Assembly: GCF_002288525.1 (NCBI RefSeq) | Contig: NZ_CP023068.1 | Coordinates: forward strand, 1,550,001-1,614,000 | Source: Sinorhizobium sojae CCBAU 05684 | Lineage (GTDB): Bacteria > Pseudomonadota > Alphaproteobacteria > Rhizobiales > Rhizobiaceae | DNA: 64,000 nucleotides | Reading direction: 5' to 3' | Shown: positions 53,995 through 63,761 of the stretch, piece by piece | How the letters are laid out: every line of letters begins with the position of its first letter | How positions within the stretch are numbered: the first letter of the stretch is position 1 | Translations under genes and position numbers: made by a program | Notes under the pieces: generated by a model | Seen by the model: the letters and a program-made list of their open reading frames with translations, nothing else | What the model was told of the DNA's origin: nothing | Databases searched by the model: none

Positions 53995-55740
53995 TCACCG
54001 CCTGCCACGCGGACTCTCGAAACGGGCGATTTCCGCGCCGGCCTGCAGATAGGCGCCGGCCTGGACACTGATCCGAATCTTGCCTGCCCGCGCTGCCGTG
54101 ACCTGGGTTTCCATCTTCATCGCTTCCATGACGGCAATGAGATCGCCAGCAGCGACCTCTGCCCCGTCCTCGACTTTGAAGGCCTGCACGGTGCCGGAGA
54201 TCGGCGCGGCTATGCTCAATGGATCTTCTGCCTCGGCTGCCAGCGCCGAACTCGCCCCCTTGCCCGCAAGTCCTCCGAGACACCCCAGTAGTGCCGCCGG
54301 AATGCCGAGCTCATGGCGCTTTCCGTCGATCTCGACATGGGTGCGGACCAGATGGGCATCGGCGACCGGCTCGGGCCGGGCCTCCGCCTCCATACGGGCG
54401 GCGAAATCGGTCTCGATCCAGCGCGTATGGACCTTGAAGCCGTTCTCGCCGATAAAATCCTCGCTCTCGATCACGGCGCGATGGAATGGGAGTACCGTGG
54501 CAACACCGTCGACGGTGAATTCTTTCAGAGCGCGGCGGGCACGTCTCAACGCCTCCTCGCGTGTTCCGCCGGTGACGATCAGCTTCGCCAACAGCGAATC
54601 GAAGCTGCCGGGCACGGTCGAACCCGAAACCACGCCGCTGTCGAGACGGATGCCGGGACCGGAAGGGGCGTCGAAATTCGTGATCGCACCCGGTGTCGGC
54701 AAGAAGCCGCGGCCAGGATCCTCGGCATTGATGCGGAACTCGATCGAATGGCCGCGCGGGACAGGCGTTTCGGTCACGCGCAGAGGCAGCCCGTCGGCGA
54801 TGCGCAACTGCTCGATGACGAGGTCGACGCCGGTGGTCTCCTCGGTTACCGGATGCTCGACCTGAAGGCGAGCATTCACTTCAAGGAAAGAGATTGTGCC
54901 GTCGACGCCGAGCAGGAACTCGACCGTGCCCGCGCCCGAATAGCCGGACGCTTCGCAGATCTTCTTCGCGGCATCATGGATCGATCGGCGCTGAACGTCG
55001 GTGAGGAATGGGGCGGGCGCCTCCTCGACGAGCTTCTGATTGCGCCGCTGCAGCGAGCAGTCACGGGTGCCGAGCACCAGGACATTACCGTGCTTGTCAG
55101 CCAGAACCTGCGCCTCGATATGGCGCGGACGATCGAGGAAGCGTTCGAGAAAACATTCGCCGCGGCCGAAGGCAGCCTTGGCTTCACGCACGGCGGATTC
55201 GTAAAGTTCCGCCACTTCCTCCATCTTCCAGGCGACCTTCAAGCCACGTCCGCCGCCGCCATGGGCCGCCTTGATGGCCACGGGCAATCCGTGCTTTTCG
55301 GCAAAGGCGACGACTTCGGCCGCTGTTGCGACCGGGCCATCGCTGCCGGCCACCAACGGTGCACCGACGCTCAGAGCAATGCGTCGGGCCTCGACCTTAT
55401 CGCCGAGCGCTTCGATGACGTGCGGGTCCGGGCCGATCCACATGAGGCCGGCATCGATTACCGCCCGGGCGAATTCGGCTCGCTCGGAGAGGAAACCGTA
55501 GCCGGGATGCACGGCATCGGCCCCGGAGCGCACGGCGATGTCGATCAGCTTGTCTATGTCGAGATAGGTTTCGACGGGACGGCTGCCGGAGAGTCCATAG
55601 GCCTCGTCGGCAAGCTTGACGAAGAGCGCGTCGATGTCCGGATCGGCATAGACGGCGACCGATTGCAGGCCGTGGTCGCGACAGGCACGGATGATGCGCA
55701 CTGCGATCTCGCCGCGATTGGCGATCAGGACTCTCTTCAT
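53995..55740 (-). CDS. Biotin carboxylase with fused biotin carrier domain (acetyl/propionyl-CoA carboxylase alpha-like)
   Basis: The protein has 581 residues. The biotin carboxylase part (1-450) shows [19 protein letters not shown], the glycine loop [12 protein letters not shown] and [16 protein letters not shown]. The C-terminal biotinyl domain (about 510-575) has the attachment lysine at about K542 in EAMKMET. A carboxyltransferase gene is absent. As last gene of the 5-oxoprolinase operon it may carboxylate an intermediate or supply the PxpABC reaction; this link is inference from gene order. It starts 43 bases past the pxpBC stop. Confidence 0.9.
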   Translation of the reverse strand: MKRVLIANRGEIAVRIIRACRDHGLQSVAVYADPDIDALFVKLADEAYGLSGSRPVETYLDIDKLIDIAVRSGADAVHPGYGFLSERAEFARAVIDAGLMWIGPDPHVIEALGDKVEARRIALSVGAPLVAGSDGPVATAAEVVAFAEKHGLPVAIKAAHGGGGRGLKVAWKMEEVAELYESAVREAKAAFGRGECFLERFLDRPRHIEAQVLADKHGNVLVLGTRDCSLQRRNQKLVEEAPAPFLTDVQRRSIHDAAKKICEASGYSGAGTVEFLLGVDGTISFLEVNARLQVEHPVTEETTGVDLVIEQLRIADGLPLRVTETPVPRGHSIEFRINAEDPGRGFLPTPGAITNFDAPSGPGIRLDSGVVSGSTVPGSFDSLLAKLIVTGGTREEALRRARRALKEFTVDGVATVLPFHRAVIESEDFIGENGFKVHTRWIETDFAARMEAEARPEPVADAHLVRTHVEIDGKRHELGIPAALLGCLGGLAGKGASSALAAEAEDPLSIAAPISGTVQAFKVEDGAEVAAGDLIAVMEAMKMETQVTAARAGKIRISVQAGAYLQAGAEIARFESPRGRR

Positions 55741-55783
55741 GGATGGCTCCTCCTGGATTTTTTTAACGGCCCGGCCCGCGGTC

Positions 55784-57385
55784 TTACGCCCGTGCGGGCC
55801 GAATATCCGCGAAAGTCGTCACGGGCCGGAAGCGGATCTGGGCATTGACCGGAATCTGGCCGGCGAGATCGAGATGGTATTCGGCGACCGTGCCGATGAC
55901 CGGGTAGCCGCCGGTGAGCGGATGGTCGGCGAGAAAAAGGACCGGTTGACCGCTATGCGGCACCTGGATGGCGCCGGTCGCCGTTGCCTCGCTCGGCAAT
56001 TCCTCCTTGCCTTTGCGCTCGAGGGCGATCTCCCCGGAGAGACGGATGCCGACGCGGTTCGACTGCGGCGTCACCTGCCAGAGCTGGTCGGAGAGGCTGT
56101 CAACGCCCGCCTGGGTGAACCAGTCGCTGCGCGGACCCATGATCACGTCAAGCGTCACGACCTCGCCGGGAGCGGGAAGCTCGTAAGCCGGCGTTTCGGT
56201 GAGAGACACGCTGGTCAGGGCCGAGGTTTCTCGTTCCACGGTTAGAATCGTGTCTGCCGTGACTGGATCCGGGCCGACGACGGCGAGCGTATCGGTCGAG
56301 GCGCTGCCGAGCACCGGCTTTACATGGAAGCCGCCGCGGATGGCCAGATAGCTGCGCATTCCTCTCTGCGCATGGCCAAGTGTCACGACATCGCCGGACT
56401 CAAGTGAGATCGGTTGATAGGGTTCTGCCGTGATGGTGCGCCCGGCGGCGTCACTGATCGAAATTGGGCAGGGGGCGCCGGTGAGCGCCACCACCGTACG
56501 GCCCGATGATTCGAACGAGAAGCCACCGGGGATGATTTCAAGGCAAGGCGTGCCAATGGCATTGCCGACGACTCGGTTGGCGGCTTTGAGCGCGCCCCGA
56601 TCGAGCGCGCCGGAGGAGGATACACCCTGACCGGTCTGGCCGAAGCGACCAAGATCCTGGAACAGCGCCGCCATTGGAGCGGTCAGAACCTTCAGCGTCA
56701 GCGCCTCGGCGGTGCACTCGGTCGAGCCGGCGTCAGGAGTTTTGATCGCCGCGGCGGAAACCGGGACCGAGCTCTTTTCCAGATCAAAGAATCGCACGCG
56801 ATAGCCCGGCTGGAACAGCGCCGGCGGATCACGCGACAGGTCCCACATCTTTTCCGGCGTCGTGCCGATGATCTGCCAGCCACCGGGACTTGCCTGCGGA
56901 TAGACGCCGCTGAAGGCACCCGCCAAGGCAACCGAGCCGGCTGGGATCTTTGTGCGCGGGCTCTGGCGGCGCGGCACGTGCAGCGCTGGATCGCCGCCGA
57001 CGAGATAACCGAAGCCGGGCGCGAAGCCACAGAAGGCGACGGTGAATGTGCTCCCGGTGTGGCGGCGGATGACGTCTTCGACGGAAAGGCCGGTCAACTG
57101 CGCCACGTCTCCCAGGTCTTCGCCGTCGTAGCGGACGGGGATCTCGACGAGCTCGTCGGAGGGCGGGATACGGGCGGACAGATCGCGGGTGGCGATCTCG
57201 CCAGCCAGCCTCTCCGCCGTCAGCAGTTCCGGGCGGAAGCGGATCATCAGCGTACGGGCGGCCGGCACCATGTCCTCGATGCCCTCCACCGGATCGGCGT
57301 CTAGCGAAGCAAACAGCGCCAGCGTCTCGTCGAGATCTGCAAGTTCGACAAGCAGGGCTGTCAGGCTCACGGGCAAGAAACGCAT
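55784..57385 (-). CDS. Fused PxpB-PxpC subunits of 5-oxoprolinase (KipI-KipA fusion)
   Basis: The ATG at 57385 ([20 protein letters not shown]) gives 533 residues. Residues 1-205 match PxpB/KipI (carboxyltransferase C/D type: [36 protein letters not shown]). Residues about 225-533 match PxpC/KipA ([40 protein letters not shown]). With PxpA they form the ATP-dependent enzyme that opens 5-oxo-L-proline to glutamate. In many bacteria B and C are separate genes; the fusion is also known. It begins seven bases after the DUF1445 stop. Confidence 0.9.
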   Translation of the reverse strand: MRFLPVSLTALLVELADLDETLALFASLDADPVEGIEDMVPAARTLMIRFRPELLTAERLAGEIATRDLSARIPPSDELVEIPVRYDGEDLGDVAQLTGLSVEDVIRRHTGSTFTVAFCGFAPGFGYLVGGDPALHVPRRQSPRTKIPAGSVALAGAFSGVYPQASPGGWQIIGTTPEKMWDLSRDPPALFQPGYRVRFFDLEKSSVPVSAAAIKTPDAGSTECTAEALTLKVLTAPMAALFQDLGRFGQTGQGVSSSGALDRGALKAANRVVGNAIGTPCLEIIPGGFSFESSGRTVVALTGAPCPISISDAAGRTITAEPYQPISLESGDVVTLGHAQRGMRSYLAIRGGFHVKPVLGSASTDTLAVVGPDPVTADTILTVERETSALTSVSLTETPAYELPAPGEVVTLDVIMGPRSDWFTQAGVDSLSDQLWQVTPQSNRVGIRLSGEIALERKGKEELPSEATATGAIQVPHSGQPVLFLADHPLTGGYPVIGTVAEYHLDLAGQIPVNAQIRFRPVTTFADIRPARA

Positions 57386-57392
57386 CAGGACC

Positions 57393-58199
57393 TCAGGCGT
57401 GATAGGCGAAATCGGGAATGTCGGTGATGAACATATGTCCCGGCGCATGGGTGATGGCAAAGGGCACACTAGATGCCATCACGGCCGCCTGCGGGGTAAC
57501 GCCGCAGGCCCAGAAGACGGGAACCTCGCCGGGCTCGATGCGCACCGGATCGCCGAATTCCGGCTTCGACAGGTCCTTGATGCCGATCTCTTCCGGCGTC
57601 CCGACATGCACGGGTGCGCCATGTACGGCCGGAAAGCGGCCCGAAATCGTCGCGGCATCTGCCACCCGGGACGCCAGAATGGGGCGCATGGATACCACCA
57701 TGTTGCCATGAAGGCGGCCAGCCGGACGGCAGGCTTTGTTGGTCAGGTACATCGGTACGTTGGATTTATCGGTCATGTGGCGGATCTCGATGCCGGCTTC
57801 GATCATCGGCGTTTCGAAGGTGAAGCTACAGCCGATCAGGAAGCTGACAAGATCGGGATACTCGGCCCAGGCGGCAGTCGCATCCGCGGTCTCTTCAGCA
57901 AGCTTTCCGTTACGCCAGATGCGATAGAGCGGCAGGTCGGTCCGGAGATCCGCGCCGGGCGCAAGCAGTGTCGAATGCGAGCCAGGGTCGGACACATCGA
58001 GCACCGGACAGGCCTTTGGATTGCGCTGTGCATAGAGAAGAAAATCGAAAGCCCAGTCGCGCGGCAGCACGATCATGTTGGCCTGGGTAAAACCCGACGC
58101 AATGCCCGAGGTGGGCTCGACGCTACCTGCGCGATAGCGTTCCCGGGCGTTTCGGGGTGGCTCGGCATTGACGTGGCGAATATGTTCCAAGGCGATCAC
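57393..58199 (-). CDS. DUF1445 putative hydro-lyase (YcsI-like)
   Basis: The protein has 268 residues. Family landmarks are the Arg-rich start, [29 protein letters not shown], and [11 protein letters not shown] near the end, with MFITD. YcsI-family proteins are annotated as D-glutamate cyclase or hydro-lyase-like and are encoded with 5-oxoprolinase genes in Bacillus and Proteobacteria. D-glutamate cyclase activity would feed 5-oxo-D-proline to the pathway; that role is inference. It sits between pxpA (19-base gap) and pxpBC. Confidence 0.88.
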   Translation of the reverse strand: MIALEHIRHVNAEPPRNARERYRAGSVEPTSGIASGFTQANMIVLPRDWAFDFLLYAQRNPKACPVLDVSDPGSHSTLLAPGADLRTDLPLYRIWRNGKLAEETADATAAWAEYPDLVSFLIGCSFTFETPMIEAGIEIRHMTDKSNVPMYLTNKACRPAGRLHGNMVVSMRPILASRVADAATISGRFPAVHGAPVHVGTPEEIGIKDLSKPEFGDPVRIEPGEVPVFWACGVTPQAAVMASSVPFAITHAPGHMFITDIPDFAYHA

Positions 58200-58218
58200 T
58201 GGGTATCTCCCTCGCAGT

Positions 58219-58983
58219 TCATGCGGACAGGAAAGAGCGGACGGTAATCCCGTCGGCTTCGAAGGCTTGGCGTATCGCCTTGGCGATGGCTACAGCGCCG
58301 GGGCTGTCGCCATGCACGCAGATCGACTGAGCGTCGATCTTGATGGTCGAGCCGTCGATCGCCTCGAGCGTTCCCTCACGAGCAAGCTGCAGCATGCGGT
58401 GGGCGATCAGTCGAGTGTCGTGCAACACGGCACCGGGCTCTCGGCGCGAAACGAGCTGGCCATCCGGCGCATAGGCTCGATCGGCAAAGGCTTCCGCAAC
58501 GGTCCTGAGGCCGGAGTCTCGCGCCAGCTTAAGGATCGGCGCATTGGCAAGACCCATCAGCACCAGCGAGGAATCGATCGCCTTGATGCCGTCGATCACC
58601 GCCTGGCCCTGTTTCGGATCATGGGCAATGCGGTTGTAGAGTGCGCCATGTGGCTTGACGTAGCCGACGGTGACGCCGGCCGCCGCTGCAATGCCCTTCA
58701 GTGCGCCGATCTGGTAGATCACGTCGGCGGTCAGATCGTTGCTGGCGACGTCCATGTCACGCCGGCCGAAGCCGACGCGATCTGGATACGAGACATGAGC
58801 CCCGATCGAAACACCTTTTTCTGCGGCGGCCCTGACGGTGTTCAGGATCCCGAGCGGATCGCCGGCATGGAAGCCGCAGGCGACATTGGCGCTGGACACG
58901 ATGGCAAGCATAGCCGCGTCATCGCCCATGCTCCAAGCGCCATAGCTTTCACCGAGATCGCTGTTCAGATCGATGGCAATCAT
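58219..58983 (-). CDS. pxpA: PxpA, 5-oxoprolinase subunit A (LamB/YcsF family)
   Basis: The ATG at 58983 ([20 protein letters not shown]) gives 254 residues. The LamB/YcsF signatures [12 protein letters not shown] and [13 protein letters not shown] are intact, with a C-terminal [15 protein letters not shown]. PxpA completes the PxpABC 5-oxoprolinase. It lies 11 bases after the transporter stop in one operon. Confidence 0.95.
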   Translation of the reverse strand: MIAIDLNSDLGESYGAWSMGDDAAMLAIVSSANVACGFHAGDPLGILNTVRAAAEKGVSIGAHVSYPDRVGFGRRDMDVASNDLTADVIYQIGALKGIAAAAGVTVGYVKPHGALYNRIAHDPKQGQAVIDGIKAIDSSLVLMGLANAPILKLARDSGLRTVAEAFADRAYAPDGQLVSRREPGAVLHDTRLIAHRMLQLAREGTLEAIDGSTIKIDAQSICVHGDSPGAVAIAKAIRQAFEADGITVRSFLSA

Positions 58984-58994
58984 GTCAGATCTCC

Positions 58995-60260
58995 TTAGGC
59001 AGCGAGAAGCGCGAAGATTGGGCCGATCGACTTGTAGCCCATGTACCAAGTGAGGGCGCAGACCAGTACGCCGAGAGCCAACAGCCAGCGCGGATAACGA
59101 TAGCTGCCCATCAGGTCGGAGCGGGCCCAGGCCGCATAGATGAAGATCGACAGACCGATCGGCAGGATGAGGCCGTTCAGGCCGCCGACAAAGACCAGCA
59201 TCTGGGCCGGGGGCGTGGCGATGACCACGTAGAAGAACAGGGAGATGGCAATGAAGATCACGGTTGCGATGTTGCGGGCGCGCTCGGTAATGTCCGCCTT
59301 GAAAATGGTGACAAAGGAAACCGAAGTGTAGGCGGCGCCGATGACTGAAGTGATGGCGGCGGCCCAGAGGATGACGCCGAAGATGCGCAGGCCGACGTCG
59401 CCGGCGGCCGCCTGGAAGGCCTGGGCGGCTGGATTCGCACCCTTACCCGAGACGTCGATGACAACGCCGCTCGCAACAACGCCGAGAACCGCGAGGAAGA
59501 GCACGTAGCGCATCACGCCGGTCACGGCGATGCCGGTGAGGGCTGCGCGATTGACCGCACCGAGGTTGTCGATGCCGACCGTGCCCTTGTCGAGCAGGCG
59601 ATGGGCGCCGGAATAAGTGATGTACCCGCCGACGGTACCGCCGACGATGGTGGTGATGGTGGCGAAATCGATGGTAGACGGCAGGAAGGTCTGGAACAGC
59701 GCCTCGCCGACGGGCGGACCGGATACGAAGGCAACGTAAACGGTCAATGCGATCATCAGGATGCCGGCAAGGATGATGAAGCGGTCGACCGCCATTCCGG
59801 CGCGCTTCGACAGGAAGATGCCGATCGACAGGATGGCGCTGATCGCACCGCCGACCTTGGGATCGAGGCCGATCATCGCATTGAGGCCTAGGCCGGTGCC
59901 GCCGATGTTGCCGATATTGAAGAACAGTCCGCCGACGATGACGAGAATGGCAAGGAGATAACCGGATCCCGGGATAGCCGCATTGGCGAGGTCGGATGCA
60001 CGCATCTTCGTCAGCGTCACGATCCGCCAGATATTCAGCTGGACGACGAAGTCGATCAGTATCGACGCAAGGATGGCGAAGGCGAAGGCAGCGCCGAGCT
60101 TAGTGGTGAATGTCGCCGTCTGGGTGATGAATCCCGGACCGATGGCCGAGGTGGCCATCAGAAAGATCGCAGCTGTGAGCGCTGCCCGACGCGACTTGCT
60201 CGACATGCCGGACGACGTGCCCGACCGGACTTCGACGGACGAAATCACGGACTGTTCCAT
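58995..60260 (-). CDS. NRAMP-like transporter (YcsG type), probable 5-oxoproline-linked permease
   Basis: The ATG at 60260 ([14 protein letters not shown]) follows AGGGAGAGGG and gives 421 residues. About eleven membrane segments are seen, beginning [20 protein letters not shown]. This is the divergent NRAMP branch that includes B. subtilis YcsG. The metal-binding DPGN/MPH motifs of true Mn2+ transporters are not evident; instead it reads SAIGPGF. It is first in the pxp operon and may import 5-oxoproline or a related acid; that substrate is inference. Confidence 0.85.
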   Translation of the reverse strand: MEQSVISSVEVRSGTSSGMSSKSRRAALTAAIFLMATSAIGPGFITQTATFTTKLGAAFAFAILASILIDFVVQLNIWRIVTLTKMRASDLANAAIPGSGYLLAILVIVGGLFFNIGNIGGTGLGLNAMIGLDPKVGGAISAILSIGIFLSKRAGMAVDRFIILAGILMIALTVYVAFVSGPPVGEALFQTFLPSTIDFATITTIVGGTVGGYITYSGAHRLLDKGTVGIDNLGAVNRAALTGIAVTGVMRYVLFLAVLGVVASGVVIDVSGKGANPAAQAFQAAAGDVGLRIFGVILWAAAITSVIGAAYTSVSFVTIFKADITERARNIATVIFIAISLFFYVVIATPPAQMLVFVGGLNGLILPIGLSIFIYAAWARSDLMGSYRYPRWLLALGVLVCALTWYMGYKSIGPIFALLAA

Positions 60261-60562
60261 GAACCCTCTCCCTATGTTCAGGCACCCCCTCCTCGGGGTG
60301 ACCAAGAATTACTGACAGACACTAGCGTGGCCTTGTTTCACAATTCTGTCAAGATTGTTCAACGATCTTTATTAAATCATCTCGTCATGCCGTTATGGTG
60401 GTTGAGCGAATGAATTTTCATGTCCCCCTTGAGCGAGTTAGGCTTTGGTCATATCTGGGGCACTTGTCTCCTTTCGAGGGGAACCGCTTCGGGGGCGCAC
60501 GTTTATGTCTGCCTGCTGCGGGCGCAGAAGTCTCACCCGTGCCCGTGGATAAAGGGGTTTCG
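60261..60562. other. Divergent promoter region of the pxp operon and its regulator
   Basis: The 302-base region between the transporter and GntR starts is AT-rich around 60330-60390. It holds the operator listed separately. A frame running into the regulator from 60395 lacks a good start and is not called. Confidence 0.5.
60333..60343. promoter_or_regulatory. Candidate GntR/FCD operator TTGTTTCACAA
   Basis: This site fits the TNGTNNNACNA pattern of FadR-type GntR regulators exactly. It lies 73 bases upstream of the transporter ATG, where a repressor of the pxp operon would bind. A weaker half-site (ATTGTTCAAC) follows at about 60354. Confidence 0.55.
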
Positions 60563-61237
60563 ATGATCGAGCAGGTTACCACATCGACGCTTGCACCGCG
60601 GCTGGCGGAGCAAATTCGCGACAAGCTAATTGCGGGCGAATTGAAGCCGGGCCAGCGTCTGTCGGAGGCGGCGCTCAGCGCCGACCTGGATGTGTCGCGA
60701 AACTCCCTGCGCGAGGCCTTCCGGCTGTTGACCAAGGAAGGCCTGCTTCGGCACGAACCCAATCGTGGTGTTTTTGTCGCAACGCCTAGCATGGCGTCGA
60801 TCATCGACATTTACCGAGTGCGCCGCATGGTCGAATGCCAAGCCCTCGCCAAAGCCTATCCGAACCACCCTGCTGTGGCGCGCATGCGCGACGCGGTTGA
60901 ACGTGCCCGGATCGCACGCGATGGAAGACGATGGAGCGAGGTCGGCAGCGAGAATATGGTCTTTCACGCGGCGATCGTAGAACTGGCGGACAGTCAGAGG
61001 CTGAATGCCTTCTATGCCCAGATCGCCGCAGAGCTGCGCCTCAGCTTCGGCCTGCTCGCCGATCCCGAGCTGTTGCACGCGCCCTATGTCGACTTGAATG
61101 CGGCGATTCTCGAAAAACTGGAAGCGGGGATGACGGCCGAGGCGTCCGCAGCACTCGAGGCCTATTTACTGCAGTCTGAGCGCACTGTTCTCGCCGCATT
61201 CTCGCGAATCGACGCGGGTGACGCGTCCGGGAAGTGA
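60563..61237 (+). CDS. GntR-family regulator (FadR/FCD type), likely controls pxp operon
   Basis: The ATG at 60563, with AAAGGGG upstream, gives 224 residues. The N-terminal winged helix is LAEQIRDKLIAGELKPGQRL, then LDVSRNSLREAFRLLTKEGL. The helical FCD ligand domain follows (about 80-215: YRVRRMVECQALAK, MVFHAAIVELADSQRLNAFY). It is divergent from the 5-oxoproline operon and probably releases the operator when its organic-acid ligand binds. Confidence 0.9.
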   Translation: MIEQVTTSTLAPRLAEQIRDKLIAGELKPGQRLSEAALSADLDVSRNSLREAFRLLTKEGLLRHEPNRGVFVATPSMASIIDIYRVRRMVECQALAKAYPNHPAVARMRDAVERARIARDGRRWSEVGSENMVFHAAIVELADSQRLNAFYAQIAAELRLSFGLLADPELLHAPYVDLNAAILEKLEAGMTAEASAALEAYLLQSERTVLAAFSRIDAGDASGK

Positions 61238-61698
61238 ACAGCAGGACCTAGGCCTGCGCGCGCTGCGCGCTACCAACCGCCTCGGCGGCGCATGTGCTGG
61301 CCTCAGTTTACGGCGCAGACCGCGAAAGGGTGGCCACGCTCATCGCGCAATCGACCCTGCTCGGTTGCGTCACGCTGCCGCTCTAGCTCATGGCGCTTCT
61401 GTAGCGCAGCCGACATTTCACTGACGGAATCGCGGCCTATTGCCATTTGGCTGCTTCGCCGGCAGGACCGACCGCCGGTCGATTGGCCGAATACGGGCTC
61501 GATCGGCCTTTCGGCACACTCGGCTCATTCGCGACTACGGCGGGCAAGTCACCGCATTTCCCTCCGGTGAAGGCCATTGAGGAAATCCGGAGAAAAGCCC
61601 TGTCCGTTCCCTGCTTGCGCAACTTGGACGTTGCCTTGCAGATGCCGCCGCTGTCCGGGGATCGGACGCGGCGGCGATGGTGGGTTATGCCGCGCGTC
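61238..61698. other. 461-base gap holding only an AEC-transporter remnant
   Basis: Apart from the pseudogene at about 61249-61404, listed separately, nothing is recognised between the GntR gene and the end of purU. Confidence 0.45.
61249..61404 (+). pseudogene. 3' remnant of an AEC (auxin efflux carrier)-type transporter gene
   Basis: One frame reads ALPTASAAHVLASVYGADRE, then RVATLIAQSTLLGCVTLPL, TAG, LMALL, TAG. This matches the last transmembrane segment of AEC permeases. The upstream bulk of the gene is absent. The first TAG (61384) is most simply a TGG-to-TAG change, since LMALL fits the normal end. It is a decayed fragment. Confidence 0.6.
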
Positions 61699-62583
61699 TC
61701 AGCCCATCCGTTCCGACGCATAGCTTCCCGGGCTCGGCGGGAAGACGACGACGCGGTTGCCGTTGATGAAGGTGCGGTGATGGATATGGGCGTGGATCGC
61801 ACGCGCCAGCACCTGGCTCTCCACGTCGCGGCCGATCGAGACATAGTCCTCGGCCGACTGCGCATGGGTGATGCGGGCGATGTCCTGCTCGATGATCGGG
61901 CCCTCGTCGAGGTCGGCGGTGACGTAGTGCGCCGTCGCGCCGATCAGCTTCACGCCGCGCTCATAGGCCTGCTTGTAGGGGTTGGCGCCCTTGAACGACG
62001 GCAGGAAGGAGTGGTGGATGTTGATGATCTTGCCCGACATCTTCTTGCAGAGCTGGTCGGAGAGCACCTGCATGTAGCGGGCGAGCACGACGAGTTCGGC
62101 GCCGGTCTGCTCGACAATCTCCATCAACTGCGCTTCGGCCTTCGGCTTGTTCTCCTTCGTCACCTTGATGCAGTAGAAGGGGATATCGTGGTTGACGATT
62201 ACCTTCTGGTAATCGAAGTGGTTGGAGACGACGCCGACGATGTCGATCGGCAGCGCGCCGATCTTCCAGCGATAGAGCAGGTCGTTCAGGCAATGGCCGA
62301 AGCGCGAGACCATCAGGAGCACCTTCATCCGCTCCTCCTGGTCATGGAGCGCCGTCTCCATGCCGAACTTGTCAGCGACCGGCTTCAGCCCTTCCTCGAG
62401 TGCCGCGCGGTTAATCCCCTCCTCCGAAATGAAGGAGACGCGCATGAAGAAAAGTCCGGTTTCGAGATCGTCGAACTGGGAGCTGTCAATGATGTTGCAG
62501 CCCTGCTCGGCCAGATAGCCGGAAATGGCGGCGACGATGCCGCGTGTCGATTTGCAGGTTACCGTCAGTACATAAGCGTTCAT
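61699..62583 (-). CDS. purU: Formyltetrahydrofolate deformylase PurU
   Basis: The protein has 294 residues. The N-terminal ACT domain (VLTVTCKSTRGIVAAISGYL) is followed by a formyltransferase-fold catalytic domain with INIHHSFLPSFKG and the key Asp in TADLDEGPIIEQD. It releases formate from 10-formyl-THF and so recycles free THF. Located with a panB paralogue and a ferredoxin-reductase-like gene, it may serve a demethylation pathway rather than purine synthesis. Confidence 0.95.
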   Translation of the reverse strand: MNAYVLTVTCKSTRGIVAAISGYLAEQGCNIIDSSQFDDLETGLFFMRVSFISEEGINRAALEEGLKPVADKFGMETALHDQEERMKVLLMVSRFGHCLNDLLYRWKIGALPIDIVGVVSNHFDYQKVIVNHDIPFYCIKVTKENKPKAEAQLMEIVEQTGAELVVLARYMQVLSDQLCKKMSGKIINIHHSFLPSFKGANPYKQAYERGVKLIGATAHYVTADLDEGPIIEQDIARITHAQSAEDYVSIGRDVESQVLARAIHAHIHHRTFINGNRVVVFPPSPGSYASERMG

Positions 62584-62811
62584 GGCTGTCCTTACTCGTC
62601 TCTTCTTTCCGACCCGCGGGCCTGCTGCATGTCTTACTAGCTCGACGCCGATTCAAGGACTAAGACATACAGCGATTCAAAGTGCTGCAGCGACCTTTGT
62701 GCGCCTTGCCAGACTCACGGGCTCAGGCTTTATCACCTTCCGCAGGAAGCTGTCCGCTCCCAAAGCGCCGTGCATCTCACCAGATGCGCCAAATGCGACA
62801 TGTTCAAGCGA

Positions 62812-63603
62812 TCACTCGATCTTCGCAAGGAAGACCTCCAGTTCCTCGGGCGCGATGCCGACCATATGCGCCTTTTCCGGATAGGCGCCGGAGCGCACGT
62901 CCTCGGCATACTCGCGAAAGGCGGCGATCCGCTCCTGCTGCAGCCGGTCGAACTCGGCGGCAAAGTTGCGGTAGACCTTGGCATGGCGCGGATAGTGGCC
63001 GCGATTCTGCCCGAGCACGTCGTCGGCGAAAAGATATTGCGCGTCGCAGCCGGTGCCCGCGCCCATCGAGAGCATCAGCAGCGACGTGCGCTTGGAAATC
63101 GCCGCCGCCACCTCTCCGGGCACGACCTCGATCTCGGCCGCAAAGGCGCCGGCGTCTTCCAGCGCCCTCACCTGCCGCCAGATCCCGAGCGCGCTTGTAG
63201 CCGTCTTGCCGACGGCGCGGAAGCCGCCGGTCCAGGTCGCTTTCGAGGGGATCAGCCCGACATGGCCGCAGACAGGAATGCCCTCCTCGCGAAGCCGCCG
63301 CACGGTCGAAAGGCCGGCCGCGCAATAGACGGCATCGCCGCCGGCGCGCATCGCCTTGAAGGCGGCGCGCAGATACTCCTCCGCGGTGACGTAGTCGCCA
63401 TATTCGAGCCCGGGAAAGGCGAATACGGAAGGGGCAACCTCGCGGAACTCCGGTCCGAGCAGCGCCGGCGGGACTGAGACGAGGTCGATCCCCGCCTTCT
63501 CGGCCGCCTCCGCCTCCTCAAGCGTCACGACGCGCAGCATGGTGAGCTGCCGCTCACCCTTCATCGATAGCAGGTCGGCTACGGTCGGGCGGCTGTGTTT
63601 CAT
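62812..63603 (-). CDS. panB: 3-methyl-2-oxobutanoate hydroxymethyltransferase-like (PanB paralogue)
   Basis: This 263-residue TIM-barrel protein has PanB features: TVADLLSMKGERQLTML, ALEDAGAFAAEIEVVPGEVA and the metal/substrate segment GAGTGCDAQYLFADDVLG. PanB transfers a hydroxymethyl group from methylene-THF to ketoisovalerate for pantothenate. No panC is adjacent. The link with purU suggests a C1-unit role or a paralogue with a different acceptor. Confidence 0.8.
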   Translation of the reverse strand: MKHSRPTVADLLSMKGERQLTMLRVVTLEEAEAAEKAGIDLVSVPPALLGPEFREVAPSVFAFPGLEYGDYVTAEEYLRAAFKAMRAGGDAVYCAAGLSTVRRLREEGIPVCGHVGLIPSKATWTGGFRAVGKTATSALGIWRQVRALEDAGAFAAEIEVVPGEVAAAISKRTSLLMLSMGAGTGCDAQYLFADDVLGQNRGHYPRHAKVYRNFAAEFDRLQQERIAAFREYAEDVRSGAYPEKAHMVGIAPEELEVFLAKIE

Positions 63604-63761
63604 CGGTGTCTCCTGGAAATCTGAAATGAGAGCGGGAATGGGGAGAATTACAGCGCCGCGGGTCTTTTCAGACGTTTAAAGGTCGCTGCAACTCCCCTCC
63701 CCTTGTGAGGAGAGGTCTTGTCCGTCAATCCAAAACGCTCGGACAGAGAGGGGTACCAGAC

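Noticed and set aside
54313..55848. A 511-codon plus-strand frame antisense to the biotin carboxylase
   Set aside because: The minus strand encodes a full, motif-complete carboxylase; the antisense frame is a GC-driven shadow.
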